DNA from: an uncultured Myxococcales bacterium
Lineage (GTDB): Bacteria; Myxococcota_A; Bradymonadia; UBA7976; VGTA01
Assembly (NCBI GenBank): GCA_937146725.1
Contig: CAKZRU010000165.1
Location: forward strand, 1-59,117
Direction: 5' to 3'
DNA length: 59,117 bases
The translations under genes were made by a program, and so were the position numbers. Below the pieces are notes generated by a model. The model was not told the origin of the DNA. It worked only from the letters and a program-made list of their open reading frames with translations, and made no database searches. Below are positions 9,901-17,595 of the stretch, piece after piece; positions within the stretch are counted from its first letter, which is position 1; each line of letters begins with the position of its first letter.

Positions 9901-10081
9901 GAGCTAAACCATTTCCCTCACTATCGTCTTCAACTGAAGGTACACCGTCTCCCTTGGGACTTAAAATCCCTGGAAGAGTAGGCAATGGAGGAGGAAGCAA
10001 AAACTGATCAGGCCTTACTAAAGACTGCAACCAATAAGAGCTAAAGAGGTCTGAATGTGTGTTAAAAGCCGGTGTATTCAT
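6953..10081 (-). CDS. Class I adenylate cyclase homologue, probable pseudoenzyme
   Basis: A 1042-residue protein that can be aligned by eye along most of enterobacterial CyaA. Examples: LVPYLINANAPAIPGY (116-130) against the CyaA segment ending HPLMPGY; SEWLSQKGLKSSFILID; AAQWGWDDALLEELD; and LVMQNSWGEVFSKRYRGESA. Class I enzymes make cAMP with a nucleotidyltransferase core that needs GSxSS and SDLDIW. Here the matching stretch is FDTDIGGMALNANPEIRFW (176-194): the Gly-Ser motif is replaced and the catalytic Asp pair reads Glu190 and Arg192. Catalysis is therefore unlikely. No signal peptide is seen. It lies one base downstream of fliW, within the flagellar operon. It may act as a regulatory or scaffold protein, which is inference. 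Confidence 0.8.
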   Translation of the reverse strand: MNTPAFNTHSDLFSSYWLQSLVRPDQFLLPPPLPTLPGILSPKGDGVPSVEDDSEGNGLARYYFERPERAAKALAEKREGQIIGQNIAQFLKYSRARLARVFEDLEPKQRTYLALVPYLINANAPAIPGYQPDPSAQYGLFDVDFNATTMRAVEKIFGHRKKFTARRGAALLSLFFDTDIGGMALNANPEIRFWVVTRAGALQGSQGELLRQKTQVISEWLSQKGLKSSFILIDFDDYDEFRDRQQQPFLKSMSLDLIREHLFVKSGFFAGQIPLWWAAPAGIKPESYTKLVAGIKKTSERFAASSGVILESDQSSRTLQSFISDRDQLTFIDLGTIQDPQPNELLDCAFERLNESLKNPFAGMLSMATYYARFEGVPFSYLCDRIKKAVCQGEHEVEQTEFNLIGLDVLNHHFRQSKDRFFQRLFRAALYLQFKPRASKIRTPHRSAYVMRRYAAQWGWDDALLEELDQFNEWTAEQVDAVGKTIRGFLLDLYRRMSREAQARGIEIDSRSDVIRRRRLSACFEGMPAKVPHLFTYFLANEPKEEHLVFIDNPQAAPQARWEVYRERSRNTGGAPLYTGETLTWVAAWAVFNGIFHPHTVINITSPHAEYNLIEGRALLHKLHYLLTYDSATELPDQAYIDPPKIKRLLISISPTSFQEESSSSYMSHGWDILNYGQRKKSQLTDISLVMQNSWGEVFSKRYRGESAFTQAMKALFADGGKRIDLDFPVEVLGPNDRVLPIVRKRITEVINQAIEVFSSEGATSKVFAYEVSGQFQILAKDPKSARMSTARTLRGVVRRCGQLNLYNQELLIDQLSPSLREIRAMILKMKEDSEAKVYIGWRRTERLGFVVVCDERGRLFFQQSSARETRLSVMRVVRRTLPYLRARGVVSAKDMSRALRVFEFQEGQMVGGRKLIFSEATGTVLKALSQAYTGTAGLWLVGQFDQGRAGLGLVYGKETFMASRYGSSFVYACVKHIVEKQGLDDPETWTLDGSKVNFGPKYRDVGEGATQHLRLVGLYQKEITKALNYILQHHLAGMKQR

Positions 10082-10082
10082 C

Positions 10083-10577
10083 TTACCTCAGTGAGAGCGC
10101 GCGTGACCCACCATCAATCTCAGCTGGCGCTGGCTGAGCGGAATTGGTGTCATTTTGGAAGATGCGAAATCTGATCGGATACTTTCGATCATTAAGAACA
10201 TACTGCATTCCTCGCCGATTAGCGAGATTAAAGATGAGTGGAGCACAGAGATTTGCGCTCGTATCCTCGGGACGTTCACTGATTGTCACAATGACCGAGA
10301 TAATCAGGTCATCTTCATTGATCTCTCCAAGTGGAGAAAGTTCATTTCTTTCCACAACAGCACAGTATGAAGGGTGAACTAACAAAGGATCACTCAAAAC
10401 AAAAGCGGTTGAGGGATCATCAATACTTTGAAGCCATTTAAAAGGTTTTTGGCTTTCAAGATCAATAATGACAAAAGACTTTGAAGATGCGAAGCCTAAA
10501 ATCCCCATGGGAAAATGGAAGATTTGGTCTTCTGAGATTTCTAGTTCTCCAAAACGAAGAGTATTAATTTTCATCAT
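10083..10577 (-). CDS. fliW: Flagellar assembly factor FliW
   Basis: FliW binds CsrA allosterically and releases CsrA repression of flagellin translation; flagellin competes for FliW, which sets up a homeostatic switch. The protein has the family signatures FHFPMGILGFASSKSFVIID, PFKWLQSIDDPSTAFVL and NLCAPLIFNLANRRGMQYVL. The frame is open further upstream to 10652, but the ATG pair at 10577/10574 is preferred: GGAG precedes it at proper distance and the protein then begins at the conserved MKINTLRFGELEI. This gives 164 residues, close to the usual 130-160. It overlaps csrA by 14 bases, matching the functional pairing. Confidence 0.93.
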   Translation of the reverse strand: MMKINTLRFGELEISEDQIFHFPMGILGFASSKSFVIIDLESQKPFKWLQSIDDPSTAFVLSDPLLVHPSYCAVVERNELSPLGEINEDDLIISVIVTISERPEDTSANLCAPLIFNLANRRGMQYVLNDRKYPIRFRIFQNDTNSAQPAPAEIDGGSRALSLR

Positions 10578-10881
10578 CCCGATCTCCAATATCTTGTGTA
10601 GAACTTGAAGTTGTTCTTTGGGCATGTTGCTTGGACAGGAGTAAGCTACCAAGTGCAGCTAGATTATCCGTTGATTGAGAGTGATTTGGCGATGGAGAAG
10701 CAAAAATTGCGTTTCGATTGGCTTCTTCAATTTTTTGGAAAAGTTCTTCACGGCAGACATACACATCTCTAGGAGCCTCAATCCCTAAACGAACCTGTTT
10801 TCCTTTGATTTCTTTTACGATGACAACAATATCATCACCAATTCGAATCGATTCACCAAGTTTTCTTGTTAAAGTGAGCAA
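10564..10881 (-). CDS. csrA: Carbon storage regulator CsrA with extended tail
   Basis: A small RNA-binding protein that blocks translation by covering ribosome binding sites with GGA motifs, classically on flagellin mRNA when not held by FliW. The N-terminal 60 residues are typical: MLTLTRKLGESIRIGDDIVV, KGKQVRLGIEAPRDV, then REELFQKI. The start codon is TTG with a very strong upstream AAGGAGGAG. The protein is 105 residues instead of 60-75. The extra 45 residues form a Ser/Thr/Asn/Gln-rich tail containing a short amphipathic stretch (NLAALGSLLLSKQ) and an acidic end. FliW acts on CsrA through C-terminal residues in known systems, so the tail could modify that interaction. A 301-base gap separates it from flgL. 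Confidence 0.95.
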   Translation of the reverse strand: MLTLTRKLGESIRIGDDIVVIVKEIKGKQVRLGIEAPRDVYVCREELFQKIEEANRNAIFASPSPNHSQSTDNLAALGSLLLSKQHAQRTTSSSTQDIGDRDDEN

Positions 10882-11182
10882 GGCTCCTCCTTGAGCGCTC
10901 TTAAAAGAGGTATTTGCCTATAATCCTTAAGAAATAAACTCTTGGATAGGCCTAAATCCTCTGTACTTTACACACTTCTCACATAATATGCTAGAGCTTA
11001 CTTATGAAATACTGTGTAAAAACTTAGAAACAGCTATGTGCTTTAATCGCATTAGCTGGTGTTAAATGATCTATGAGTACAATCGAACACATGATTGGCA
11101 AGATGAACCGTTATAGATACCAGTTCATATCCTAGCCGAGTGATTTTGCACTCAGCTAGAATATGTGTAAAACTTGATATAA
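10882..11182. other. Intergenic region between flgL and csrA
   Basis: This is the only gap above 300 bases. It holds the strong csrA ribosome binding site at its left end and a small hairpin near its right end (11133-11158). A 25-codon plus-strand frame (10988-11065) has no binding site. The gap probably contains a separate csrA-fliW promoter, but I could not identify a convincing -35/-10 pair. Confidence 0.5.
11133..11158 (-). terminator. Stem-loop downstream of flgL
   Basis: TAGC-c-GAGTG (11133-11142) pairs with CACTC-a-GCTA (11149-11158) around a six-base loop, with one mismatch. It lies 25 bases past the flgL stop. No T tract follows on the minus strand, so it may be a mRNA-end stabiliser rather than an intrinsic terminator. 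Confidence 0.35.
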
Positions 11183-12586
11183 TTAACGTAAATAGTCTAA
11201 GAGGGAAATCCCCTGTAAAACTCTTGAAGTGGTGCTGGTTGCAGCTTGTAGAGAAGTCTCAATCATGTTGAGCTCACTCACAGCCTCTACAAAGTCAGAA
11301 TCTTGAACTTGAGCAAGGGTAGTTTGCACTTGCTCATTCAAAAACTCATTGGCAGCATCTGATGAATCAACTTTGTTGAGTCCAAGACCAACAAGGCTTT
11401 GATTATCTGAAACTTGATTCAAGGCATTGTCAATGCGTCCCAATAGATTTTGAATACGAGCATTTGCCAATTCCTCAAAGCGGTTATCTCGAGCTTTTTC
11501 TACAAAGTAGGTCAGCTCGGCACCAGTGAGAGGATTGGTAATCTGATTACCCGGTCCAGGTGTATTTTCATCAATAACTGCTTGCTGGGCATCTGCAAGA
11601 TCTTGGGCATCGGAGATTCCGTTACCGTCATAATCAACTGCACCAACAGTCGCTAGGTCATCAAATTCTCTTAGCGCAAGCTCAAGTTCATCAAATAAAG
11701 CAAAGACATCCTCATGATCACTTTGAATTAAGGTCATGTTCACGACATCATTAGCATTGAAAGCTGTTGTACCAGGGAGTCGAAGTTGAACACCAACATT
11801 TGCTAAGGGCCCAACAGTATTGAGTTCGGCTAAGGTATAGCCTGCACCACCATTGTCATCAATGGTTGCACCGCCATCGAAAGAAACACTGAAAGTAGCT
11901 GTATTTGGATCGCCCGGATTGATCGCTGTTACTTCAACATGAACGTTGCCTAAGCTACCATCATATTGACCAATAACAGCCGGTTGACCTGTGTAACCAG
12001 CACCGGCTGCAACCGAAGCGATTGCACTGCCACCACCAAAGGCGCTTGTGCCTTCAAGAGTAGTGTTTACTAAGCTACCTTCACCGATCTCTAGTTTCAT
12101 AGAGTTCATATCACCGATATAGCTGATTTTACCAGTGACCTGATCAATCGTATATGGCTTACGAGTACTCTGGGTACCACCAAAGATATAGGTTTCGCCA
12201 ACTCGGCTATTTGAAAGGTTAAATAAACGCTCTTTCAGCTGTGAAACAGAATCAGCCATCACTGAATGGCTTTTGTCATCACCTACGGCACTCACTGAAG
12301 AAATCGTGATCGTACGAGCTTCAGTCATGATATCAACGGCTTGGCTTAATGCATTATCAGCAGCATAAAGGTTGATACGGGCGGTATCAATATTGCGGCT
12401 GTATTGATCAAGAAGTCGTTTATGGGTGGTTAGACCGGTAGCCTGAAGGACACCAAAGGGGTCATCAGAGGGTCGATTAATTCTTTTTCCGCTACTGAGC
12501 TCTTTATACAGTTTACTACTACGATTCTGAAGACGATTCATGTCGCTTCTGGTAGAGTTAAACCGCATTTTATCGGTAATTCTCAT
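11183..12586 (-). CDS. flgL: Flagellar hook-associated protein 3
   Basis: FlgL joins the hook-FlgK junction to the flagellin filament. The 467-residue protein has the flagellin-like N-terminal helix (MRITDKMRFNSTRSDMNRLQ, then LSSGKRINRPSDDPFG), the FGGTQSTRKPY motif, and the C-terminal helix ending in the signature TSRVLQGISLLDYL. It is longer than many FlgL proteins because residues 197-290 form a beta-rich insert (GYTGQPAVIGQYDG ... FNANDVVNMTL) closely related to one in FlgK. A strong AAGGAG lies before the ATG, and the gene starts 11 bases after flgK ends. Confidence 0.95.
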   Translation of the reverse strand: MRITDKMRFNSTRSDMNRLQNRSSKLYKELSSGKRINRPSDDPFGVLQATGLTTHKRLLDQYSRNIDTARINLYAADNALSQAVDIMTEARTITISSVSAVGDDKSHSVMADSVSQLKERLFNLSNSRVGETYIFGGTQSTRKPYTIDQVTGKISYIGDMNSMKLEIGEGSLVNTTLEGTSAFGGGSAIASVAAGAGYTGQPAVIGQYDGSLGNVHVEVTAINPGDPNTATFSVSFDGGATIDDNGGAGYTLAELNTVGPLANVGVQLRLPGTTAFNANDVVNMTLIQSDHEDVFALFDELELALREFDDLATVGAVDYDGNGISDAQDLADAQQAVIDENTPGPGNQITNPLTGAELTYFVEKARDNRFEELANARIQNLLGRIDNALNQVSDNQSLVGLGLNKVDSSDAANEFLNEQVQTTLAQVQDSDFVEAVSELNMIETSLQAATSTTSRVLQGISLLDYLR

Positions 12587-12597
12587 TTTTTAGCTCC

Positions 12598-14337
12598 TTA
12601 TTGCACTAAGTTGAGGACGCTATCCATCAACTCATTAACGGCTTGTATGACCTTACCGTTAGCAGCAAATTGTTTCTCGAACCGACTAAGGTCGAGTAGT
12701 TCTTCATCTATACTTACACCCGATACAGACTCTTGTAAAGTCTCAGACTGCGAAAGACGAGTACTATAAATGTCGCTTTGTTGAAAATTATTGGCGGCTA
12801 CTTGGCCAACCGATTGTAAGCTTTCAGCAACCTTACGATTGAAGGTGGCACCTCTCGAAAGAAGATTAACCGCAACTTGATCACCAGCGGTGAATGTTGA
12901 ACCGTTTTCTTCAAAGTTGAGAGTGACATTGGCCGGATTAAGAATTGTGTTTAATTCAGCTACAGTATAACCAGCACCTGCATTATCGATACCATTAGGT
13001 AAGGCCAAGCCGGCCGGAGCACCATTGAAGAAGAAAGTTGCGCTTGCAGGATCACCGGCATTGAGAACTTGTAAGTCAATAAGGCCATTTCCGAAGGCAT
13101 CATTATATGAGCCACCTACTGCAATTGCACCGGTGTAAGTACTACCGGTTTGTACGCTTGCAATGGCATCTTTGACCATATATTGGAGTTCAGAAATAGC
13201 GATACCATTAAGTGCATCACCGGGGACACCACCATTAACTGTACCACTCACAGGGTCTCTTAATGCAGTTGAACTAATCGCAAGAAGACTTCCATCATCT
13301 TTAATGGCACTGTTTAATCTAATGTTTGCAGCCGGATCTCCATTTGGGTCTTCAAAGGTAAAGAGATCTTGGCCACGGTTACCATTTAAGTCAAAGCCAG
13401 CACGATGCTGAGCATTGACTGCTTCAGCAAAGCTAATTGCTAGCTCATTACCCTCATTGATAAGACCACCAATGGTAGTGTCTCTTAGCTCAAGTAAACC
13501 ACCTAGTTCACCACGATCGATTTGTGAGGTGATATTTCTAGTATTTGTTCCACCTACACCAGTAAACTCGATCGAAACTAAACGGCGATTACTAGGGTCT
13601 GGCAAAGCTTGGAGATTGGCCGCAAGATGATCCTGTACTAAAGTACCAACACCATTAAGCTGGATGTTTATTGTGCCGTGATCTTGAGGTAGAACAGTGA
13701 TTGGCACTAGCTCACTTAAGCGACGTACTGCTTCATCACGCTTATCTTCAAAGTCCATACTTGCTGCACCAGCAGCAACAACTTGTTCGTTAAGCTGAGC
13801 AATGTATGAAGTAAGATCATTGATCTCGTCCACACGACCACCGATATCTTGGTCCATATCGATCTGCAACTTACGCAAATCATTATGCATAGCATTGAGG
13901 TTTGAAGCGATTCCTTCGGCTCCTGCAATAAAGTGCGCTCGTGCGCCACGATTTGCAGGGTCTCTAGTTAGGTCTCTTAAGCTATTAAAGAACTGATCAA
14001 AGCCTTCATTCACACTAGGAGCGACATCTTCAGAGTAAATAGACTCTAAGGTATAAAGCGCTCTTTCACGACTAGCAAAGAAACCTAAAAGGGTACGGTC
14101 TCGTCTAACTTGCTCCGATACAAAACGGTCATTCACTCTATTGATGGACTCTATGCTAGCGCCACGACCACCACGACGGGGGTCGCCAAACTCAGCTGCT
14201 TGAGAGCTCATGCTTACTCGTTGACGACTATAACCTTTTGTCTCAGAGTTTGATAAGTTATGACTAACGGTATTGATCGCGGTCTGGGTGGCTCTCAGGC
14301 CGCTAGCTCCGTTGAGGAGTGCGTAATTTAATCCCAT
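12598..14337 (-). CDS. flgK: Flagellar hook-associated protein 1
   Basis: FlgK is the first of the two junction proteins between hook and filament. The N-terminus (LLNGASGLRATQTAINTVSHN followed by NLSNSETKGYSRQRV) and the C-terminal SGVSIDEELLDLSRFEKQF with AVNELMDSVLNLV are diagnostic. At 579 residues it is within the family range. Residues 399-495 (YTGAIAVGGSYNDAFGNG ... FTAGDQVAVNL) form a beta-rich insert that shares GDPxxATF and AGYTxAELNT with FlgL. It sits between flgN (14 bases upstream) and flgL in a tight operon. Confidence 0.96.
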   Translation of the reverse strand: MGLNYALLNGASGLRATQTAINTVSHNLSNSETKGYSRQRVSMSSQAAEFGDPRRGGRGASIESINRVNDRFVSEQVRRDRTLLGFFASRERALYTLESIYSEDVAPSVNEGFDQFFNSLRDLTRDPANRGARAHFIAGAEGIASNLNAMHNDLRKLQIDMDQDIGGRVDEINDLTSYIAQLNEQVVAAGAASMDFEDKRDEAVRRLSELVPITVLPQDHGTINIQLNGVGTLVQDHLAANLQALPDPSNRRLVSIEFTGVGGTNTRNITSQIDRGELGGLLELRDTTIGGLINEGNELAISFAEAVNAQHRAGFDLNGNRGQDLFTFEDPNGDPAANIRLNSAIKDDGSLLAISSTALRDPVSGTVNGGVPGDALNGIAISELQYMVKDAIASVQTGSTYTGAIAVGGSYNDAFGNGLIDLQVLNAGDPASATFFFNGAPAGLALPNGIDNAGAGYTVAELNTILNPANVTLNFEENGSTFTAGDQVAVNLLSRGATFNRKVAESLQSVGQVAANNFQQSDIYSTRLSQSETLQESVSGVSIDEELLDLSRFEKQFAANGKVIQAVNELMDSVLNLVQ

Positions 14338-14351
14338 AATCTATACCTATT

Positions 14352-14855
14352 TTATCCTTTTCCATATCCTCGGCCTCTCGGCACTTGGATATTCATTTTG
14401 CCCTTGGCGCTATACGTCTTCCGCTGGTGTTCCGGATCAGTAGTTTCTAGGCGCTTTCGGGTGGCTCGTATTATCTGTTGCGCATTCCGCGCAAATTCTT
14501 GATTACGAGCTTGGCTTGATTTGATTGAAAGTGCAAGAGATTTCAACGCTTCTTGATAAGGTTGTACATAAGCACGTAATTCCACCTGTAGATGATGACA
14601 GATATAAGAGAGAGTTGGCGTCTCTCCTGTCGGTGGGGTAAAAGGTGCTAAATAATGGGCTCTTGCAACAACAAGCTCTTGATGTGAGGCAAGAATTTGA
14701 AGCTTATATTGGTTAAGTTCAGCCATGCGGTCTTTGTTCATGGCTCGCAGTGCTTCTAATTCATGCTCAAGTATATAATAGAGTTGCTCAAGAGAAGCTC
14801 GTTCAGCTTCTAGATGAGTGCAAAGAGCGCCAACTGCTTGTTCGAGAGTCAACAT
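14352..14855 (-). CDS. flgN: FlgN-type chaperone for FlgK and FlgL
   Basis: FlgN binds FlgK and FlgL in the cytoplasm and delivers them to the export gate. The 167-residue protein is almost entirely helical (LEQAVGALCTHLEAERASLE, HELEALRAMNKDRMAELNQY) and resembles the FlgN family in length and heptad pattern. Its position directly before flgK and flgL supports the call. It ends in an atypical Gly/Arg-rich tail (QVPRGRGYGKG), like the FliT-like chaperone in this locus. Confidence 0.78.
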   Translation of the reverse strand: MLTLEQAVGALCTHLEAERASLEQLYYILEHELEALRAMNKDRMAELNQYKLQILASHQELVVARAHYLAPFTPPTGETPTLSYICHHLQVELRAYVQPYQEALKSLALSIKSSQARNQEFARNAQQIIRATRKRLETTDPEHQRKTYSAKGKMNIQVPRGRGYGKG

Positions 14856-14874
14856 TTGAACATCCCGATTTCAA

Positions 14875-15501
14875 TTAGCGCTTTTGATTAGTGGGTAAGT
14901 TAAGACGCTGATAAGCCTCTTTAGCTTTTTGCGAAGCTTGGCTAGATACGTCAAGTTTGGGCATAAACTCAGAATGATGACTTGGCGATAAACCCGGCAA
15001 TACTTGACTACCTGCCAAAGGTACAGGATTTGTACTCGATGATTGAGTATCCTTTTGAGCAGTCCAAGGGTCATCTTGGATTTCTTCCAAGGCCCAAGCA
15101 GGGACCTCTTCACCATCAATCATAACAGTTTTTTCCGCTTCAGCTTGCTGAGCCTTGGCCATTTCTGCTTCTTTTAGAGCAATGTCCGCTGGATCTGCAC
15201 CTAGCTGTCTAGCGATGACATCCGCTAGACCAAGTTGTCCAGATTTAGAAGCAATCTGTGAATATTCTTGGTCAAGCATACTGTTGAAGACATTGTTAGC
15301 AAAACCTTGATTTAATAGGCCATCTTGAGGAAGTGTTTTACGCATATTCTTCATAATCTCATTTAAGAAAAGAGACTCAAAAGTTCGTGCTGCTTCTTTA
15401 ATGGCTTCTGGAGAATCTTCGATTGCTCCGCGAGTCGGTACTTGAGTTGAAATATGTTCAAGCCCTAAGTTTTGGGCCATTGATGGATCAGAAATTTTCA
15501 T
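14875..15501 (-). CDS. flgJ: FlgJ-type rod-binding protein without hydrolase domain
   Basis: The rod-binding domain caps the growing flagellar rod. Residues 28-105 carry its signature (AIKEAARTFESLFLNEIMKN, then MLDQEYSQIASKSGQLGLAD). The peptidoglycan hydrolase domain found in enterobacterial FlgJ is absent. Instead there is a low-complexity tail of about 100 residues rich in Ala, Gln, Ser and Pro. A separate lytic enzyme must therefore open the wall for the rod. The start codon overlaps the flgI stop in an ATGA junction, showing translational coupling. Confidence 0.9.
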   Translation of the reverse strand: MKISDPSMAQNLGLEHISTQVPTRGAIEDSPEAIKEAARTFESLFLNEIMKNMRKTLPQDGLLNQGFANNVFNSMLDQEYSQIASKSGQLGLADVIARQLGADPADIALKEAEMAKAQQAEAEKTVMIDGEEVPAWALEEIQDDPWTAQKDTQSSSTNPVPLAGSQVLPGLSPSHHSEFMPKLDVSSQASQKAKEAYQRLNLPTNQKR

Positions 15502-16691
15502 AAGACCTCCAATTTAGCACGTAGAGCACCAGCTCTTTGGATAGACTGTAAAATGGTGATTAGATCTCTTGGACTTGCCCCAAGCTGATTAAGCCCATCA
15601 ACCAAATCTTGTAGGCTTTGTCCTTTTTCGAGCAAGGCAAGATTAACTCGTTCTTCTTCGACCTCAAGAGTACTATTGGTTTGAGTGGTTGCCGGTGCAT
15701 TAGTGAGCGGAGTTGCTGGAATCACTTGATTGTCAACTTGAACTCTCACTGTAATATTACCATGAGTAATTGCAACCGGATCAACTCTCACATCTTGGTT
15801 AATGATCACTGTACCAGTACGTTCATTGATAATCACCTTAGCGATCGAATCCGGAATCACAGGAATACGTTCGATCTGAGCAATAAAACGAGCGACATGC
15901 CCTTGTTCAAGAAGGGCTGCCTGTGCTTCATCTTCAAGAGTTTCTTCTGACTTTGGAACTCTTACATTGATTGTACGGCTATCCTCTGCGGCAGCAATAT
16001 CGGTTGCAAAATGATAGTTGATTTCTTGGGCCATACGTACGGCAGTAGTGAAGTCAGACTCATGCAGTTGCCATTTAAGGACTTGGTTATCTTTAAGCGT
16101 AAATGGTATCTCATTTTCTACAATGGCACCGCCGGGGATACGCGCTACCGTAGGGTGGTTTTGGATCTTACTGTTTCCGCCACCACCTGACATGGAGTAT
16201 CCACCGACTGATAATGGGCCTTGAGCCATTGCGTAGATGCTTCCATCATGGCCTCTTAATGCAGTCGCAATCAAGGTGCCTCCAGATAAGCTCTTGGCAT
16301 CACCCATACTGCTGACAACAACATCGATTCGGTTACCTATTTTTGAAAATGGCGGTAAATCGGCAGTGACCATGACTGTGGCGATATTACGTAAAAGTAA
16401 TCCTTGAGGGGAAATACGAACATTTAAGCGAGCTAACAGAGAGGCTACTGTTTGTGTTGCAAAGCGAACCTGCTGTGAGTCACCTGTACGATTGAGGCCA
16501 ACAACGATGCCATACCCAAAGAGTTGATTGGAGCGGACTCCACGTATGTGAGCAATGTCTTTTATACGTTCGCCATTGACAGATCCCCGTGGGGCCGCAG
16601 TGCTGTCTTGTACCGGTAGTCCTAAACAAAAACTAGCCAACACTACGGTGAAAAAAGCTTTTTTAACTAAACGAGTCTTAGAGGTTTGCAT
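15498..16691 (-). CDS. flgI: Flagellar P-ring protein
   Basis: FlgI forms the periplasmic P ring around the rod. The 397-residue protein has a signal peptide (hydrophobic FFTVVLASFCLGLPV, cleavage near TAA-PRG) and the family motifs RIKDIAHIRGVRSNQLFGYG, VVGLNRTGDSQQ, and ERTGTVIINQDVRVDPVAI. The C-terminus LQDLVDGLNQLGASPRDLI matches FlgI closely. It is coupled to flgJ by a 4-base overlap and lies 100 bases after flgH. Confidence 0.97.
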   Translation of the reverse strand: MQTSKTRLVKKAFFTVVLASFCLGLPVQDSTAAPRGSVNGERIKDIAHIRGVRSNQLFGYGIVVGLNRTGDSQQVRFATQTVASLLARLNVRISPQGLLLRNIATVMVTADLPPFSKIGNRIDVVVSSMGDAKSLSGGTLIATALRGHDGSIYAMAQGPLSVGGYSMSGGGGNSKIQNHPTVARIPGGAIVENEIPFTLKDNQVLKWQLHESDFTTAVRMAQEINYHFATDIAAAEDSRTINVRVPKSEETLEDEAQAALLEQGHVARFIAQIERIPVIPDSIAKVIINERTGTVIINQDVRVDPVAITHGNITVRVQVDNQVIPATPLTNAPATTQTNSTLEVEEERVNLALLEKGQSLQDLVDGLNQLGASPRDLITILQSIQRAGALRAKLEVL

Positions 16692-16791
16692 GGATTGTTC
16701 CTAAATCTTAAACTCTATAAAGAGAACGGTCCGCTTATGATAATTAATAAGTGATTGTCGTTAAGTGATAATAGTATTTGGTTAGCTAGCT

Positions 16792-17562
16792 TTAAAAAGG
16801 CCAGATAAAATCAAGGGCTCGTGAAAACCATCCTTTTGATGTTCCACTTGTTAAATCTCCACGACCGACAAATTCGATCTGAGCATCTGCCATTTTACTT
16901 GAAGAAACAATGCCATTCCCATCAATATCCTCTGGGCGGATCACTCCACTAATGTAGAAATGATGTTCTTCATTGTTTACAAGCACAACTCGGTGACCTT
17001 CAACAAACATACTGCGATTTGGGTAACGTTTACGAACCATTGCAGGCACTGTTGCTTGTAGACTGTCATTGCGAGTAGTCGTACCTTCACCCTTGAAACT
17101 GCTTTGGTGTAAAAAGTTAATGGCTGCGGAACCATCAAAATTAGGATTATCTTTTTCAAGCTGCTTTAGTAGGCCTAAGAAACTAGTAATCTGTGAAGAA
17201 TAGCTATCATCGCGGCCCACTTCTGTACTGGTGTCACGCTGAGCACTCGCGCGTTCTTCGATTTGAATGATCACCAAATCATTAACCTGCTGCGCTCGGG
17301 GGTCGGTCATCAACCGGCTTGCTATACTATCTGAATTAAAAACACTACCAGTATTGCTAACATGATTTTTTCTTCTAGCCTCTTCTGCTTGATCACGATT
17401 TTCAGCAAGAGCATCTGGGCGTTGGTAATTTCTGATTTTGGGCTTATAGGGCTTAATGTGTGTTACACAGCCGGTTGTCCAAAGAGCAACTATCAAAAAT
17501 AGAAAGATCTTAGTTAGTTTCAGAGTGGGTATACTTGAATAATTTAAGTCGTGGCTTTGCAT
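16792..17562 (-). CDS. flgH: Flagellar L-ring lipoprotein
   Basis: FlgH forms the outer-membrane L ring. The N-terminus is a lipoprotein signal with lipobox LWTTGC (acylated Cys32). The conserved region includes SIASRLMTDPRAQQVNDLV, IIQIEERASAQRDTSTEV, the HQSSFKGEGTT segment and FYISGVIRPEDIDGNGIVSS, then ADAQIEFVGRG near the end. Its presence shows a two-membrane envelope. The signal has a 14-residue polar leader before its first Lys; the exact start may lie further in. Confidence 0.96.
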   Translation of the reverse strand: MQSHDLNYSSIPTLKLTKIFLFLIVALWTTGCVTHIKPYKPKIRNYQRPDALAENRDQAEEARRKNHVSNTGSVFNSDSIASRLMTDPRAQQVNDLVIIQIEERASAQRDTSTEVGRDDSYSSQITSFLGLLKQLEKDNPNFDGSAAINFLHQSSFKGEGTTTRNDSLQATVPAMVRKRYPNRSMFVEGHRVVLVNNEEHHFYISGVIRPEDIDGNGIVSSSKMADAQIEFVGRGDLTSGTSKGWFSRALDFIWPF

Positions 17563-17595
17563 ATTTGGCTTGCTCCGTAAAAAACTAAACTGCGT

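Noticed and set aside
10988..11065. A 25-codon plus-strand frame in the gap between flgL and csrA
   Set aside because: It has no ribosome binding site, no recognisable motif, and lies antisense to the likely csrA promoter region.
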